DNA from: Seminavis robusta
Taxonomy: Eukaryota > Bacillariophyta > Bacillariophyceae > Naviculales > Naviculaceae
Reading direction: 5' to 3'
DNA: 64,000 nucleotides
Assembly: GCA_903772945.1 (NCBI GenBank)
Contig: CAICTM010000168.1
Coordinates: forward strand, 1-64,000
This document shows, one piece after another, positions 19,480 through 29,563 of this stretch. Both the position numbers and the translations under genes were made by a program. A model generated the notes under the pieces. The model ran no database searches, had not been told where the DNA came from, and saw nothing but the letters and a program-made list of their open reading frames with translations. Numbering within the stretch: position 1 is the first letter of the stretch; every line of letters starts with the position of its first letter.

Positions 19480-21081
19480 TCATCTTTTCAATTCCTTTTC
19501 TTGCTTTGTGATCTGTAGTTGCGATTGAAGTTTCCTGACGGTTTCGTCTTGCAAGTAGTGGGATACAATATCAGCTGCATATTGAGGCATCGCCTGTTGG
19601 GCACGATCTTCCCCCCATTCCTGCAGGATATGCAAATAGTTGCGAAGAATGTGATAATCAATACTATAGCGCGCAAAGTTCACACCTTTGGGGCTCACAT
19701 AGTTGCTAATCACAAAGGCCAGAATATTGCCCATCCACACGGGCATGCCCGATGTTGGAACGTCCCCTCCCACCATTTCCAAAACAATGCTGTCCGCCGC
19801 CACTGTACTGGTTGCCAATTGTTCATGGTTCCCTGTTCCTGTAGCAACATCTCCAATGTACAGTCGATTGGCATCCTTGGCGGTTTCCACCATCTGGGAT
19901 CCTCGTTCGTTGCGGATTGTCAGGGTTTGATAGGATTCATCCATCTTGCCGTCCAAGGGCGCTCCCATGTAGCCGACTACCACATCCGCCAAGCCATTGG
20001 TATAATCGAAACAAGCCAAACAGGAAGTTGCAATGGATGGTGCAGCCACTGTTCCTGGCAAGGAAAAGTAGGGACGGGTAATGTAACCATCACTTGTTTT
20101 GACATGCACCTTAAAGTCTTGCATAAACTCGTAGCCACGAACTCTTTCCAATTCTGAAATTTGAACACCTTCTTGTAGGAAATTTTGAGCCGCTTCGGGT
20201 GTCGGTGAATTGTCGACGCAGTTGGTGCCAAGAACATAGACTTCTTCCAGTCCCAAGTCATCTTGGACGGCACGAAAGGCTGCGGAAAGAACACGAGAAG
20301 AAGCGAGTTGATTAGATGGTGATTGGGACAAACTTGATTGCCCTGAACTGCACCCCAACCCCTGTTATTAGCTACGGTCGGGCCAGAAACAGTTACTTTC
20401 CATGAACATACCTTGAACAGCACAGCCAACTCCACAGAAAAGCAACTTCCTAATACTCTTGTCGTTCTTAATTTCATCCAGCACATTCAAGCTAGGTGAT
20501 AGAGCTGGCTTGACCCCTCGACCCCTTAAAACATCTTCAGGAGTCTTGGCCAAGATTGGCTGTGGGTAGCTCCAGGCTTGTGGATTGCTCTTGTTGGATT
20601 CCTCACTACTATTTGCAATGCAAACTACGGCATCCACTTTTCCAGCTTCGAGCATGGACAAAGCAATGCTGGTGACAACGCCTGTCCACTGTGCGTCTCT
20701 CATGCCGATTCCCTTTGCTAACCTCATGGGTTCATGCATAACTCCAAATCTCGCCTCATCAGCAGTGCTCAAATCTTCTCCCCTGTCTTTATTCTCGGAC
20801 CAAGCCATAGAAGCCGTGTCTCGCTGGCGGCCGTGGACTTTCATCTCGGCATCATCCACACGTCCCATTCCATCTCCCAGAAAGGCACAAGCTTCCTTGA
20901 CGCGTGATACAAACGTTGTTTCACATAGTCCACAGCGCGAGCAGTGTTCCTTCGCAGGGAACTTCTCTGGCCAGCCTTCACCAGAGATTGGTGACGGTAA
21001 TGAAGCCAATGCCATCACATGTTCAAGGCAGAACGACAAGAGACCTATGGCGCAGAGACACATCATCATCATCATGCTCAT
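19480..21081 (-). CDS. Plastid FrhB-family reductase (BciB divinyl reductase / HCAR type)
   Basis: Exons 21081-20412 and 20279-19480 (132-bp intron, phase 1) give 489 residues from the first in-frame ATG. The N-terminus is hydrophobic with a signal-peptide look (MMMMMCLCAIGLLSF), fitting import into a secondary plastid, although the ASAF motif is weak (MALASLP). Iron-sulfur ligands are visible: CSRCGLC (C47, C50, C53), C65, LLFCGVGCAVQ, GTNCVDN and SCLACFDYTN. These are shared by cyanobacterial ferredoxin-dependent divinyl reductase (BciB) and plant 7-hydroxymethyl chlorophyll a reductase, both carrying FAD and two 4Fe-4S clusters. Because diatoms lack chlorophyll b, the divinyl reductase role is more likely; this is inference. 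Confidence 0.85.
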
Positions 21082-21276
21082 CGTCTTCACGGATAAGGAG
21101 GTTATTGAAGGTTGGAGGGAACTCGCATTTACGATTTGTGGAGTTGACCCATAAATCTAATTGCGACTAAACGGCTTAAGAGTCATTCCTCGAAACATTA
21201 ATTAACGAAAAACCGTAGACGCTCCACTCAAAACTGGGAACAACACCACACACAATCAAAACACAGCAACGAGACA

Positions 21277-24200
21277 ATGAAGTTCCGTCCTCTTGCCTTT
21301 GACTACCATGCCGAAGCAACACGCTTGCTAGTGGATCAACAACGAGAGTCGCCGCCAACGATTTGGGTTTTGCCACCGTCGAGTGACGATGAAGAGTCAG
21401 ACCACGATGCACCGAACAGCGCTTCTGCCGACGACTCGTGCTCTTTGTCAAGTGCGAAGGATCCTGTCGCTTCGACGACGATGATGTCTTCGGAAGACGT
21501 TGACTTTCCTTCACCAAGTGATGTCAAACAGGCGAAATCTCCTTCTCGATCTACTTTCAGCGTATTGAGCCAACAACCAGAAATGGAAGAGGCCTACGAA
21601 ATAGAACAGTGTGAGGTGAAGCACGACGACGTCGCGTGCCTTCCTCCTCCAGATTCACCATCTACGACAGACACGTCAGGCATGGAAATCGAGGAGCATG
21701 AACCTGCGCCAGAAAGCTCCATGAAAACTCCGCTTCCAAAACTCGGAGTGGTGGTCGTAACAAACACGAAGGCAGCACCAAACGTTCGCGACGACGATGA
21801 ACACAGTGATGCAGAGTTGTCCTCTGAGGACGAAGGTCCTGTTGAGACTCCACAGACTTTATCAAAGAAAAACGATGCAGAAGAAGACTTTATGGTGAGT
21901 GCTGTTAATTGGGGTTTGGTTTCTATCCCATTTTCATTATTTTCGCTCACACGATTGAGCTCGTCTCAATGGAAGGAGGTTGACGCAGTTTGTGGCAATG
22001 ACGCTACAGAATCTATAGCACAACAAGATTTGATGCAGATGAAATCAGGCGTGGTGGCAGATATAGGTCACCAACGTCCTGCAAACAAAGCTGACTACGA
22101 TACCGGTATGCCACAGAGAGTGTTACAAGTCTCCGCCGACGCTCCAAGTACCGCATTGGTTCTCTACAAGCCGAGGCAATGGAGTCTCAGTAACACACTT
22201 CCACAATCGCACGCAACAACATCATCTGCATCGTCTTCGAATTTATTGGACTTGAATCAATACAACAATCATCTCAATAAGTCAATGCTTGGTCAATCCG
22301 TGAGCAATCCAGTCATGTGCATCGACGCAAGTACGGCCCCAGAGGACGACCCCATCGTCGTTTCGTCTTCGCCTCCCAAGCCATCAATCACGGGTGTAAG
22401 CTATCGTCTTCCCAGCTTTATGCAATCCACGTTGGGTGCTTTTGTGCGACCCCGAAGTGATCCTATGCAGCGGCTCGATACTCTGGCGGTTTCCGGGATC
22501 AAAACGGCCCGTCTGGATTTTGCATCCCTCAAAGCAGGGCGCTTTGGATCTGTCGTGAAGACGAATCCATCGCAAGACCAAAACTCCATGCAACAGCAAC
22601 CACTTGATGTGAGTGATGTGGAACCAGGTGTCATTCTTCCGTACAGTGGTGGTCGTTGCCTTATTCCCAATGAGATGCAAGGGGCATTTCAAGCCGCTGT
22701 CTTTGCAGCAGCGGCAGCTTTGCAAATGAACCAACAATCCATGCAACAAGGACCGGTACCAAGCGTAGTGACCGGTTCAAGAGTGGAGCAATTGACTTGT
22801 GCAGAAACTGAAAGCAGGTTGTCGATCGAATCGCTGAAAGAAGCTCAAGCCACTGGAGCACGAGGCACCGCAACCGAAGGATCGAACAGTAATCGGAAGG
22901 ACAGCAACACAATTCTGGAACAGAGCAAACCTCGGCCGACTGTCACTCACACCAAAACCATGGCTCGGGGTTTGACAGAGCAGCCATCCCTACCTTCAAA
23001 GGCGTCGCCGCCACGGAGCTCCCATACCGGTAGCGACCCCGAGCGTTCAAACAAGTCCAGTGTCATTGATACAACGACAATTGCCAGCCGAGCAAAGCGA
23101 AAGCATCATCCCACCATTGAAGCTGAGATCTCTCGTGGCACCCCTCGTTCCGGAGATGCAGGCGATGACGCTCGAAAGAAACTGAAACATACACGGACTG
23201 GCCAACGTGCAGACGAAGGCGCTCACGAGAATACTCAGAGGGCAATCCATAACATGAGACATGGCAGTCCAGTATCTGGCAGTGCGGAAGGACTGGTCAA
23301 TGAGAATTATTCCAGCAGCCCATCAGATCAGACCCATCAACCAAAGACTGCACATGATGATAGGGAACTCGGCGACCGGAAATCTCCGGAATGCATCAAC
23401 ACGAACGCTGGTGTTACGGACCTGAGCAGGAGCCCGAGTATCTTCGAAGTACTTGCGAGGCAGAACAGTGTTGCTCATCAGGAGGGAACGGCATCACGGG
23501 TCCTCCAAGAAAGTCCTGGAGGCTCAAGAGAGACCGGCAGTGGGGCCTCTCCTTTGGATTCACGGAACCACAAGCATGATGGAAAAGGAAGAAGAAGTCA
23601 GAGTTCAACTGATGCCTCGAGCAACCCGGTTGCCTCTGTAAGGACGCCTACGCCACCGCGCGAACTTGGGAGAATCGCTGGCCAAGCACAAGTACCCGGA
23701 ACAGTATCGCAATGCGATGACATCCAACATAACGTCGAGCCCCGACACTGGAAGGAAACGCACCGAGTGCACCAACGACGCGAAAGCGACAATCACAGAG
23801 ACAACGAAGCTCGAGACAACCGACCGAACGTGCCGGACAAAGCAGCCCGCAAGGAAGAGAAAAAGAAGCGCAAACGAGAAAGAAAAGAGATGAAAAAGGC
23901 AGAGAAAGCCAGAAAACGAGAACTGAAGCGGCAGAGGAGAAACAGCTTTGCGTCGACTACTGCGGTGAAAGAGGAACCGCTCGAGGAGGATGAAGTAGTT
24001 TGTGTCGGAGTTCGACAGAATCCAGCAGCAGAAGGACCAACAGGAACCATTTCAGCAGCAGCATCCGCTCCTGCAATCCCGAAAGGGACCATGTCTGCAC
24101 ATGGTCATGAACGAAGTTCGTTTCGATCCCGTCCGTCCGCCACAACAGTTGAGGGGCAGAAACTCGCAGCTCTGAGTCCAGACCGACCCGACTACCCGAG

Positions 24201-25347
24201 GCAAAGAGAGAAGCTCAACACCACTGAAGTCACAAACAAGGAACGTCGCCTTCCTTCAGAACGCACTCCGAATGAGCAACCGCGCTTCCCTGCTGCGTCG
24301 TTCGCATCCAAACCCCATCCAGGTGGAGTAGCACCAGTGCCTGTATGGCAAAAGACAATTGAGCCAATGGGCTCTTCCCCAACAAACCCCGCCTTGGCCG
24401 ATGCCCGGGGAGGCAACAATACGATACAGACTGTCACGACTGTGCCACATTTACAAGCACAACCAAGGGACATCTTTGAGAATCCTGCAAGAGTCGACGC
24501 CCGCGCTGCCCGTCTTGCCGCGCCTCAGATACCGGCACCACCGAAGATTCGAAGCCAGTTCGCCAGCATGCTTCCATTTGAAGTGTTGTGTAGTGAGAAA
24601 TTGATTGAATCCTATGGCGAAACAATAGCCGATTTGGCAACTGGCAGGTGGGCTGCTACACTGTTTCGCGGTGCCCACAGAATGCTTGACAACCCTGTAC
24701 CCGATACTGCAGTTTACGGAAGAAAGATCGTATTCCAGGACTCTCGAATTGTGGACGGGCTCGGGGTCGATGTAGAGCTTCCCGGAGGAAATGCCATCAT
24801 TGTTCAAGCACTCCCACTTACAAGAGACTTCATCAAAAGAGTTATCCGGGTAGGCGCCAGCGGGCGATATTTGACAATGACCTGCATTTTATGTCAAGGA
24901 AAGGAAACAAATGATGCAGCAAGCCCTCAGAGGGTCCTGGAGCTCGTGAATTCCATCACCGGCGACTTCAGCTCATCACCGGTGCAAATTCAGGTGACAT
25001 CTACGGCTTCACTATCGTGCTGCCTTGCTCAGAGCATTTTGAAGCACGTTGCAGAGGGGGACCACGCCGGGTACCAAGGCGCCCTTCGTCTGTTGGGCAA
25101 CGAGAACGTATTGTACCGAGTCTCTTTCTTGGTTACCCTCCTGCCCTCCCTGTCAGTGGTGGCCGCAGTGAATTGTATCTGTATCACCGGTGTTGGTCAA
25201 AACAAGAATGCGAGGGAGCAGTTTCAACTTTTGCTTCGAAGCCAAGATGAAAGAAAACGTCTTGGGCAGATTGGCAACCTCAAGAAAGCAATGGCCCAAC
25301 TATGTTGCGTCTTGCAAGTATCGCTGGCACCAGCTTCCGTAGATTGA
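21277..25347 (+). CDS. Large disordered protein with a conserved-looking C-terminal domain, unknown
   Basis: A 1356-residue frame from ATG 21277. Residues 20-1090 are low in order: Ser, Pro, Asp and Gln rich, with a strongly basic nuclear-signal-like helix near 858-890 (KKRKRERKEMKKAEKARKR). The last 260 residues are well ordered (LPFEVLCSEKLIESYGE onward; IVFQDSRIVDGLGVDVEL; ILCQGKE; FLVTLLPSL). A GTGAGT at 21895 and an AG at 21975 bound 81 bases that keep frame, so this piece may be an intron. I do not recognise the family. The C-terminal arrangement faintly recalls an inactive XPF-type nuclease fold plus a helix-hairpin-helix unit (as in SHOC1/ZIP2), but this is a guess. Divergent from the reductase gene, with 195 bp between. 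Confidence 0.7.
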   Translation: MKFRPLAFDYHAEATRLLVDQQRESPPTIWVLPPSSDDEESDHDAPNSASADDSCSLSSAKDPVASTTMMSSEDVDFPSPSDVKQAKSPSRSTFSVLSQQPEMEEAYEIEQCEVKHDDVACLPPPDSPSTTDTSGMEIEEHEPAPESSMKTPLPKLGVVVVTNTKAAPNVRDDDEHSDAELSSEDEGPVETPQTLSKKNDAEEDFMVSAVNWGLVSIPFSLFSLTRLSSSQWKEVDAVCGNDATESIAQQDLMQMKSGVVADIGHQRPANKADYDTGMPQRVLQVSADAPSTALVLYKPRQWSLSNTLPQSHATTSSASSSNLLDLNQYNNHLNKSMLGQSVSNPVMCIDASTAPEDDPIVVSSSPPKPSITGVSYRLPSFMQSTLGAFVRPRSDPMQRLDTLAVSGIKTARLDFASLKAGRFGSVVKTNPSQDQNSMQQQPLDVSDVEPGVILPYSGGRCLIPNEMQGAFQAAVFAAAAALQMNQQSMQQGPVPSVVTGSRVEQLTCAETESRLSIESLKEAQATGARGTATEGSNSNRKDSNTILEQSKPRPTVTHTKTMARGLTEQPSLPSKASPPRSSHTGSDPERSNKSSVIDTTTIASRAKRKHHPTIEAEISRGTPRSGDAGDDARKKLKHTRTGQRADEGAHENTQRAIHNMRHGSPVSGSAEGLVNENYSSSPSDQTHQPKTAHDDRELGDRKSPECINTNAGVTDLSRSPSIFEVLARQNSVAHQEGTASRVLQESPGGSRETGSGASPLDSRNHKHDGKGRRSQSSTDASSNPVASVRTPTPPRELGRIAGQAQVPGTVSQCDDIQHNVEPRHWKETHRVHQRRESDNHRDNEARDNRPNVPDKAARKEEKKKRKRERKEMKKAEKARKRELKRQRRNSFASTTAVKEEPLEEDEVVCVGVRQNPAAEGPTGTISAAASAPAIPKGTMSAHGHERSSFRSRPSATTVEGQKLAALSPDRPDYPRQREKLNTTEVTNKERRLPSERTPNEQPRFPAASFASKPHPGGVAPVPVWQKTIEPMGSSPTNPALADARGGNNTIQTVTTVPHLQAQPRDIFENPARVDARAARLAAPQIPAPPKIRSQFASMLPFEVLCSEKLIESYGETIADLATGRWAATLFRGAHRMLDNPVPDTAVYGRKIVFQDSRIVDGLGVDVELPGGNAIIVQALPLTRDFIKRVIRVGASGRYLTMTCILCQGKETNDAASPQRVLELVNSITGDFSSSPVQIQVTSTASLSCCLAQSILKHVAEGDHAGYQGALRLLGNENVLYRVSFLVTLLPSLSVVAAVNCICITGVGQNKNAREQFQLLLRSQDERKRLGQIGNLKKAMAQLCCVLQVSLAPASVD

Positions 25348-25672
25348 CTTAGTCGCTCGGACGAGAGTAAACGGTTCAGAACTCTTCTAAAGTAGTTATC
25401 CAGTTCCTTTGCTCGAATCTGTACGGTAGAGGTTTCTCTATCTATTGATTGTCATTGCATCGTCACAGGTACCGGTATCCTTGTGAATTGCTGTTCAGTA
25501 AGGTAGCTGCCCAACGGCCGGACTGTCTCTCATAGAGAGAGAGTCGGTTCGGGGTGCAAGAAGGACTCGCCGTGGTTGCGTATTAGACCGATGTTCGGTT
25601 AGACTTTCTGTAATGGGAGGGTCCAAAAGGGCCAACACCAACATCTAAGCATGCCACAAGCCTTGCGCAACC
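25348..25672. other. Short convergent intergenic region
   Basis: Only 3' flanks of the two neighbours and one GTACCGGTAT motif near 25,470 are visible. Confidence 0.5.
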
Positions 25673-27858
25673 TTAGAACAATTCCAAATCAGCCCCCGCA
25701 TTCGACTCAGCTTTTCGTAATACTTCTTTCAGTTTTTCTTGGCCCTCGACATCATCCGGGTCGATACCAGGCCTCTCTAGTTTCTCTTCAGAAACAAAGC
25801 TGGCCATGGATTCTGCAATCTCTTTTCTGACATCTCGGCTGTTCGCGCCATCAAGGCTTTTCATTTCTATATTGACGTTCCATTGCTCGTCTTCGTCCTC
25901 TTGAATAGGAACTCCAGTGGTTGGGAGAAAGACACGTGCATAGGTTTCCATAAATGCAGTACTCAGCAAACATGCAACCGACGCTTCACCGTCCTCCATT
26001 GATACATGTCCTGCGCCTCCAAATTCATCGTCCACGAACCGTTCAAACGCTGTGTCTTTGTCCATGTTGGCTCTGGCAGCCAATCCAATGTGGGCGAAAC
26101 CGTGTTCTTGTCCAGGAAAGACCTTGATCAGAGAGTCCTTTATCCTGTCATCTTCCTCCAAGAGAGCCTTCAACGTTGCCGCATCCTCTGGAGTAGCCCC
26201 TGGGATAACATCGTTTCCAGCAAAGACTCCCATGACGGCAAATGTCTCCTCGTCGCTGTGCTGATTGTTGCCAACTGTACGGTGTCTGCCAAATAACGCC
26301 GATGCAGCATATCGTGTTGGATACCATGCTACGGTCGCCATGGGCTTCACAAGGGGCGGTCCCACGCTTCCGTCTACATCGTGAATTTGATCATCAGGAC
26401 GGTACCCCGCCGCAGCTTCCAATGCTCGCCCGCCACCATAGCAAGTACCCCACACAACGACAGAGCTGACCCCGTACCGCTCCCTCAAACAAGCGGCTGC
26501 GGCCCGAATGTCAACAGAAACCCTTAGGTCTGAGTGAGTGGCTCTCCAATCTTCGTACGTCTGCCCCTGTGCATAATTGCCAGGAGTCGATGATTCCTCC
26601 TTCCATGGATGCCCACTGAGATCGCGCAAAAGACAAAGCCAAGCATTCAACTGAGATGAAACCAAGAAAAACAAAATCGAACGACGGTACTCTACGAAAA
26701 GACATGAACTTACCGGAACAGATCAGGTACCATCACTACTACTGGTTGGCACTCGAAGGCAATTTTTTCCGCCAGGGTTTTGGTGTCCTCCGACAAGCCG
26801 TATACGTCACTGAGTAGCAAAACACCTTGCACTTCAGTGGCGGACATTTGTGCGCCTGCTGCAGTGTACTTTCCCCAGTCTGAAAAGTCTCTATCGAGTA
26901 TATTGGCATATTTTCCTTGTTCATCACCTTCATCTGGGCCTTCGTAGTCAAACCTGACTGGCACCCTGCTGGCTTTTTCTCTCTTTGTTTGGATTTCTCT
27001 CAATCTTTCTTCAGCAGAATTTACAGTGATGTTCTTGTTTTCTTGCTGCTGAGTACCACCGCCTCCTGCAAGAAATGGTTTGAGAGCATCCCGGCTTGCC
27101 ACCACAAAGGCGTCAACATAGGATTGATTGGAGCCAAGAAACTGTACAACGGTCCGTGACAAGCAGTCCACTACAACTTGTCGACCTTCATAGTCATCCA
27201 CGATCCTTGCTTCAGATCCCCACACTTCAGGCGAAGAGCTTTCCTTGCTATTGTCGTCTCTCTCAAATTCAGCATCTATCACTTTCTTTTCGTTCCATGC
27301 CTTGACGCTCTTTCCTTGATCCTCTTCGTCGAGATATTCCGAGACATCCACAAATTCTTTGCCTTTGTCACGGGCAAACTTTTGAGCCTTTGTTTCTTCT
27401 GCTTCTTCTTCTTTGATAGGAGGCGTAGGAGTACTGCTGGACCTCACAGATGATGTCAAGAGTCGTTCAATGAGCTCTCCTTTGCGTCCTCCCACCTTCA
27501 GTCCCCGCAATCTTAGCTGCTGTTTGAGCTGAGGGACGGTCAATCCTTGTAGATCCTCCTCGGTCAGAGCATCTTCCATTCCTTCTGGCAAAACAACAAA
27601 CTCATTCTCGTCGTCCTCTTCCTCGCTATTATCCTCTTCTTCCTCACCATCATCCTCTTTTTTGGCATAGAACGGTTTGGGGGCAAGAACAAATGCTGGC
27701 CGTCTCACGGATAAAAGTCCATGTGCAGGAGATCTGACACCGAAAGATGAGACCTGGAAAGCTTGGGATACGGCCACAAAAGCGACTGCCAATTGCAATG
27801 CTATAAAAACATTTATTGCCCGCAGCGAAGGAAAGAGATGTATGATACTTCTACCCAT
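25673..27858 (-). CDS. Plastid SAP-domain dienelactone hydrolase-like protein
   Basis: Exons 27858-26714 and 26615-25673 (98-bp intron, phase 2) give 695 residues. From ATG 27858 there is a signal peptide (INVFIALQLAVAFVAVSQAF) whose end, SQAF|Q, resembles the diatom ASAF plastid motif. After an acidic stretch comes a SAP helix-extended-helix domain at about 106-134 (LTVPQLKQQLRLRGLKVGGR), usually DNA or RNA binding. The C-terminal half is an alpha/beta hydrolase of the dienelactone hydrolase family, split by the intron (VMVPDLFR|GHPW). The triad is visible: Cys in GTCYGGGRA, Asp in FAGNDVIPG, His in GQEHGFA. The substrate is unknown. A plastid nucleoid or RNA link for the SAP part is inference. 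Confidence 0.82.
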
Positions 27859-29563
27859 TGGCTCGGCAGTGCGGAAGGCAACAAAAATGAAGGGATCCAA
27901 GCGATTTGTGTGGTGAGGGTGTTTTCGCATGATCATGCAGAACGGAAACCAAATCAAGCCGTTGAAGCTGGAATAAGATCAAATGTCCTCTTCCTGACCA
28001 CACCCTCCCAGCCCCTTCCAAGGCCCTGCATCAGGATCGAAACCAGGCCCACACCTGGGCATACACCTGGGCCTACACCAGCCCCAACTCCAGGCACAAC
28101 CCCAACCCCAGCCTACACTAACCCCAGGAACTACACCATCACCAACTCGCCCTCCAACTCCAGGCCCCACGCTTACTTGGACCAACTCCAGCCCCCAAAC
28201 TTACTTGGACGACCTCCAGCACCCACACCTGGACATACCGGTACCAGGTACCACTGGTCCATCTGAACTTACACATCTGGTTCCATGCCTGGAGCTACAC
28301 CAGGACAAGCACCCCCAAAACTTAGCTCTGGTTCATCTCCAGGCCCCACTCCTGGACCAACTCCAGGACGTAAACGAGCCTGGCACATGGACCTAAACTG
28401 GGCCCAACACATGTGCATTATTCTCTGGCAAAACACTCTTTTCTTGCAGGTACTAATAGTAGGATCCGAGCCCTCAGATAGCTAGAATACTTTGGGATGC
28501 CTCAGCATTCAGCAGAGATTGAATTTATCCATCATGGAGATCTTTGCTGCCGTATACGCGCCCCCAATGACTACTTGGATGCCGGGCAACAACACTGAGC
28601 CATTTCGTTGCCAGGAGTTTGCTTCCGGCTGGCCCCTTGGGTACTTCCAGGTAGCTACGATGTATCCACTAAATAGTTACATTCCAGGCTGCTTGTACTG
28701 GTACGCTTTTTCTTCCCACTTCGCACAAGCATGCAAAAGGAACTGCCGCTGCGAGTTATGATGTTATGATACCAGGCAGTAATGCTTTGGAGGTCCACTG
28801 GAAAATAAAAGAGAATAGAAGCGGTAGTCCAAGCAAATGAGAGTTAGTCCAACGATTCGACTCACTCCAGAATTGAATGGATGTCAGAGAACGACGAGAC
28901 AGCGCCAGTAAAAACCATCTCATTGCGAAAAAGCCTGCTGTCAATTGCCAGTGTGCATGAGTGTGTGCATGAGTGTGTGCATCGAGGTGTTCTCCCTCTC
29001 GAGTATCGGTAATCGGTATTGCAACAGGATCATTTGACAATCAAACCCCGAAGACCTGAAGGGTATCCAGTGAAGGGTATCCGGTGGATTTGAGAGGTCG
29101 ATCGGAAGGCTGAGCGACGACGAACAGCGGATCAGGCTGGAACTCTAACTGGCTATAGTGGTGTCAAGCTCGTCACGCCTTGCTTGTTGGGCTCACGCAG
29201 CTTGGGGTTATCTCCTCCCATCAGCCTGACGATTTGGTTACTCAAGCCTCTTGCCGGGCAGTGCAGGTTTCGTGTGTGCTGCAACATCTCACTTACTTGG
29301 TCACAAGATCAGTGGTAGTGTTGCTAGCCGATACTATCCGACTGGAGGGAGGTAGCTTCCGTGATCCTGGACGACGGCCACTCTCAGAGCCTTGCGGCTT
29401 GGGACTTGTGCCTTGGGACTGACCTGGCGCTTCAGCTGCAATCACTGATCTTTAACAAGCTATCCGAATAGCCGGCAAGGAAACGCAAGAAACAAGGTTT
29501 GTCTTGAGCCAAAGAAGAACGACAACTGACGGAGGACAAACCTGCAAAAGAGCAAGCGACAAG
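27859..29563. other. 1.7-kb divergent intergenic region with a CCAGG-rich minisatellite
   Basis: No supported gene. The left third holds the CCAGG/CCTGG minisatellite listed separately. Open frames here (for example 28492-28761) lack family likeness. The right part should hold the kinase promoter. Confidence 0.5.
28020..28380. repeat. Degenerate CCAGG/ACACCTGG minisatellite
   Basis: Irregular short units such as CACACCTGG, CCAACTCCAGG and CCCCAACC recur through about 360 bases. The plus strand is C and A rich and the minus strand G rich, so the minus strand could form G-rich structures. The plus frame would encode Pro/Thr repeats (PTPGHTPGPTPAPTPG), but no full gene surrounds it. Confidence 0.65.

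Noticed and set aside
27763-28266. Pro/Thr repeat frame over the CCAGG minisatellite
   Set aside because: It lacks a surrounding gene and is explained by the simple repeat; it also overlaps the start of the SAP-hydrolase gene on the other strand.
28492-28761. 89-codon plus-strand frame
   Set aside because: No recognisable domain, no intron or partner exon in sight.
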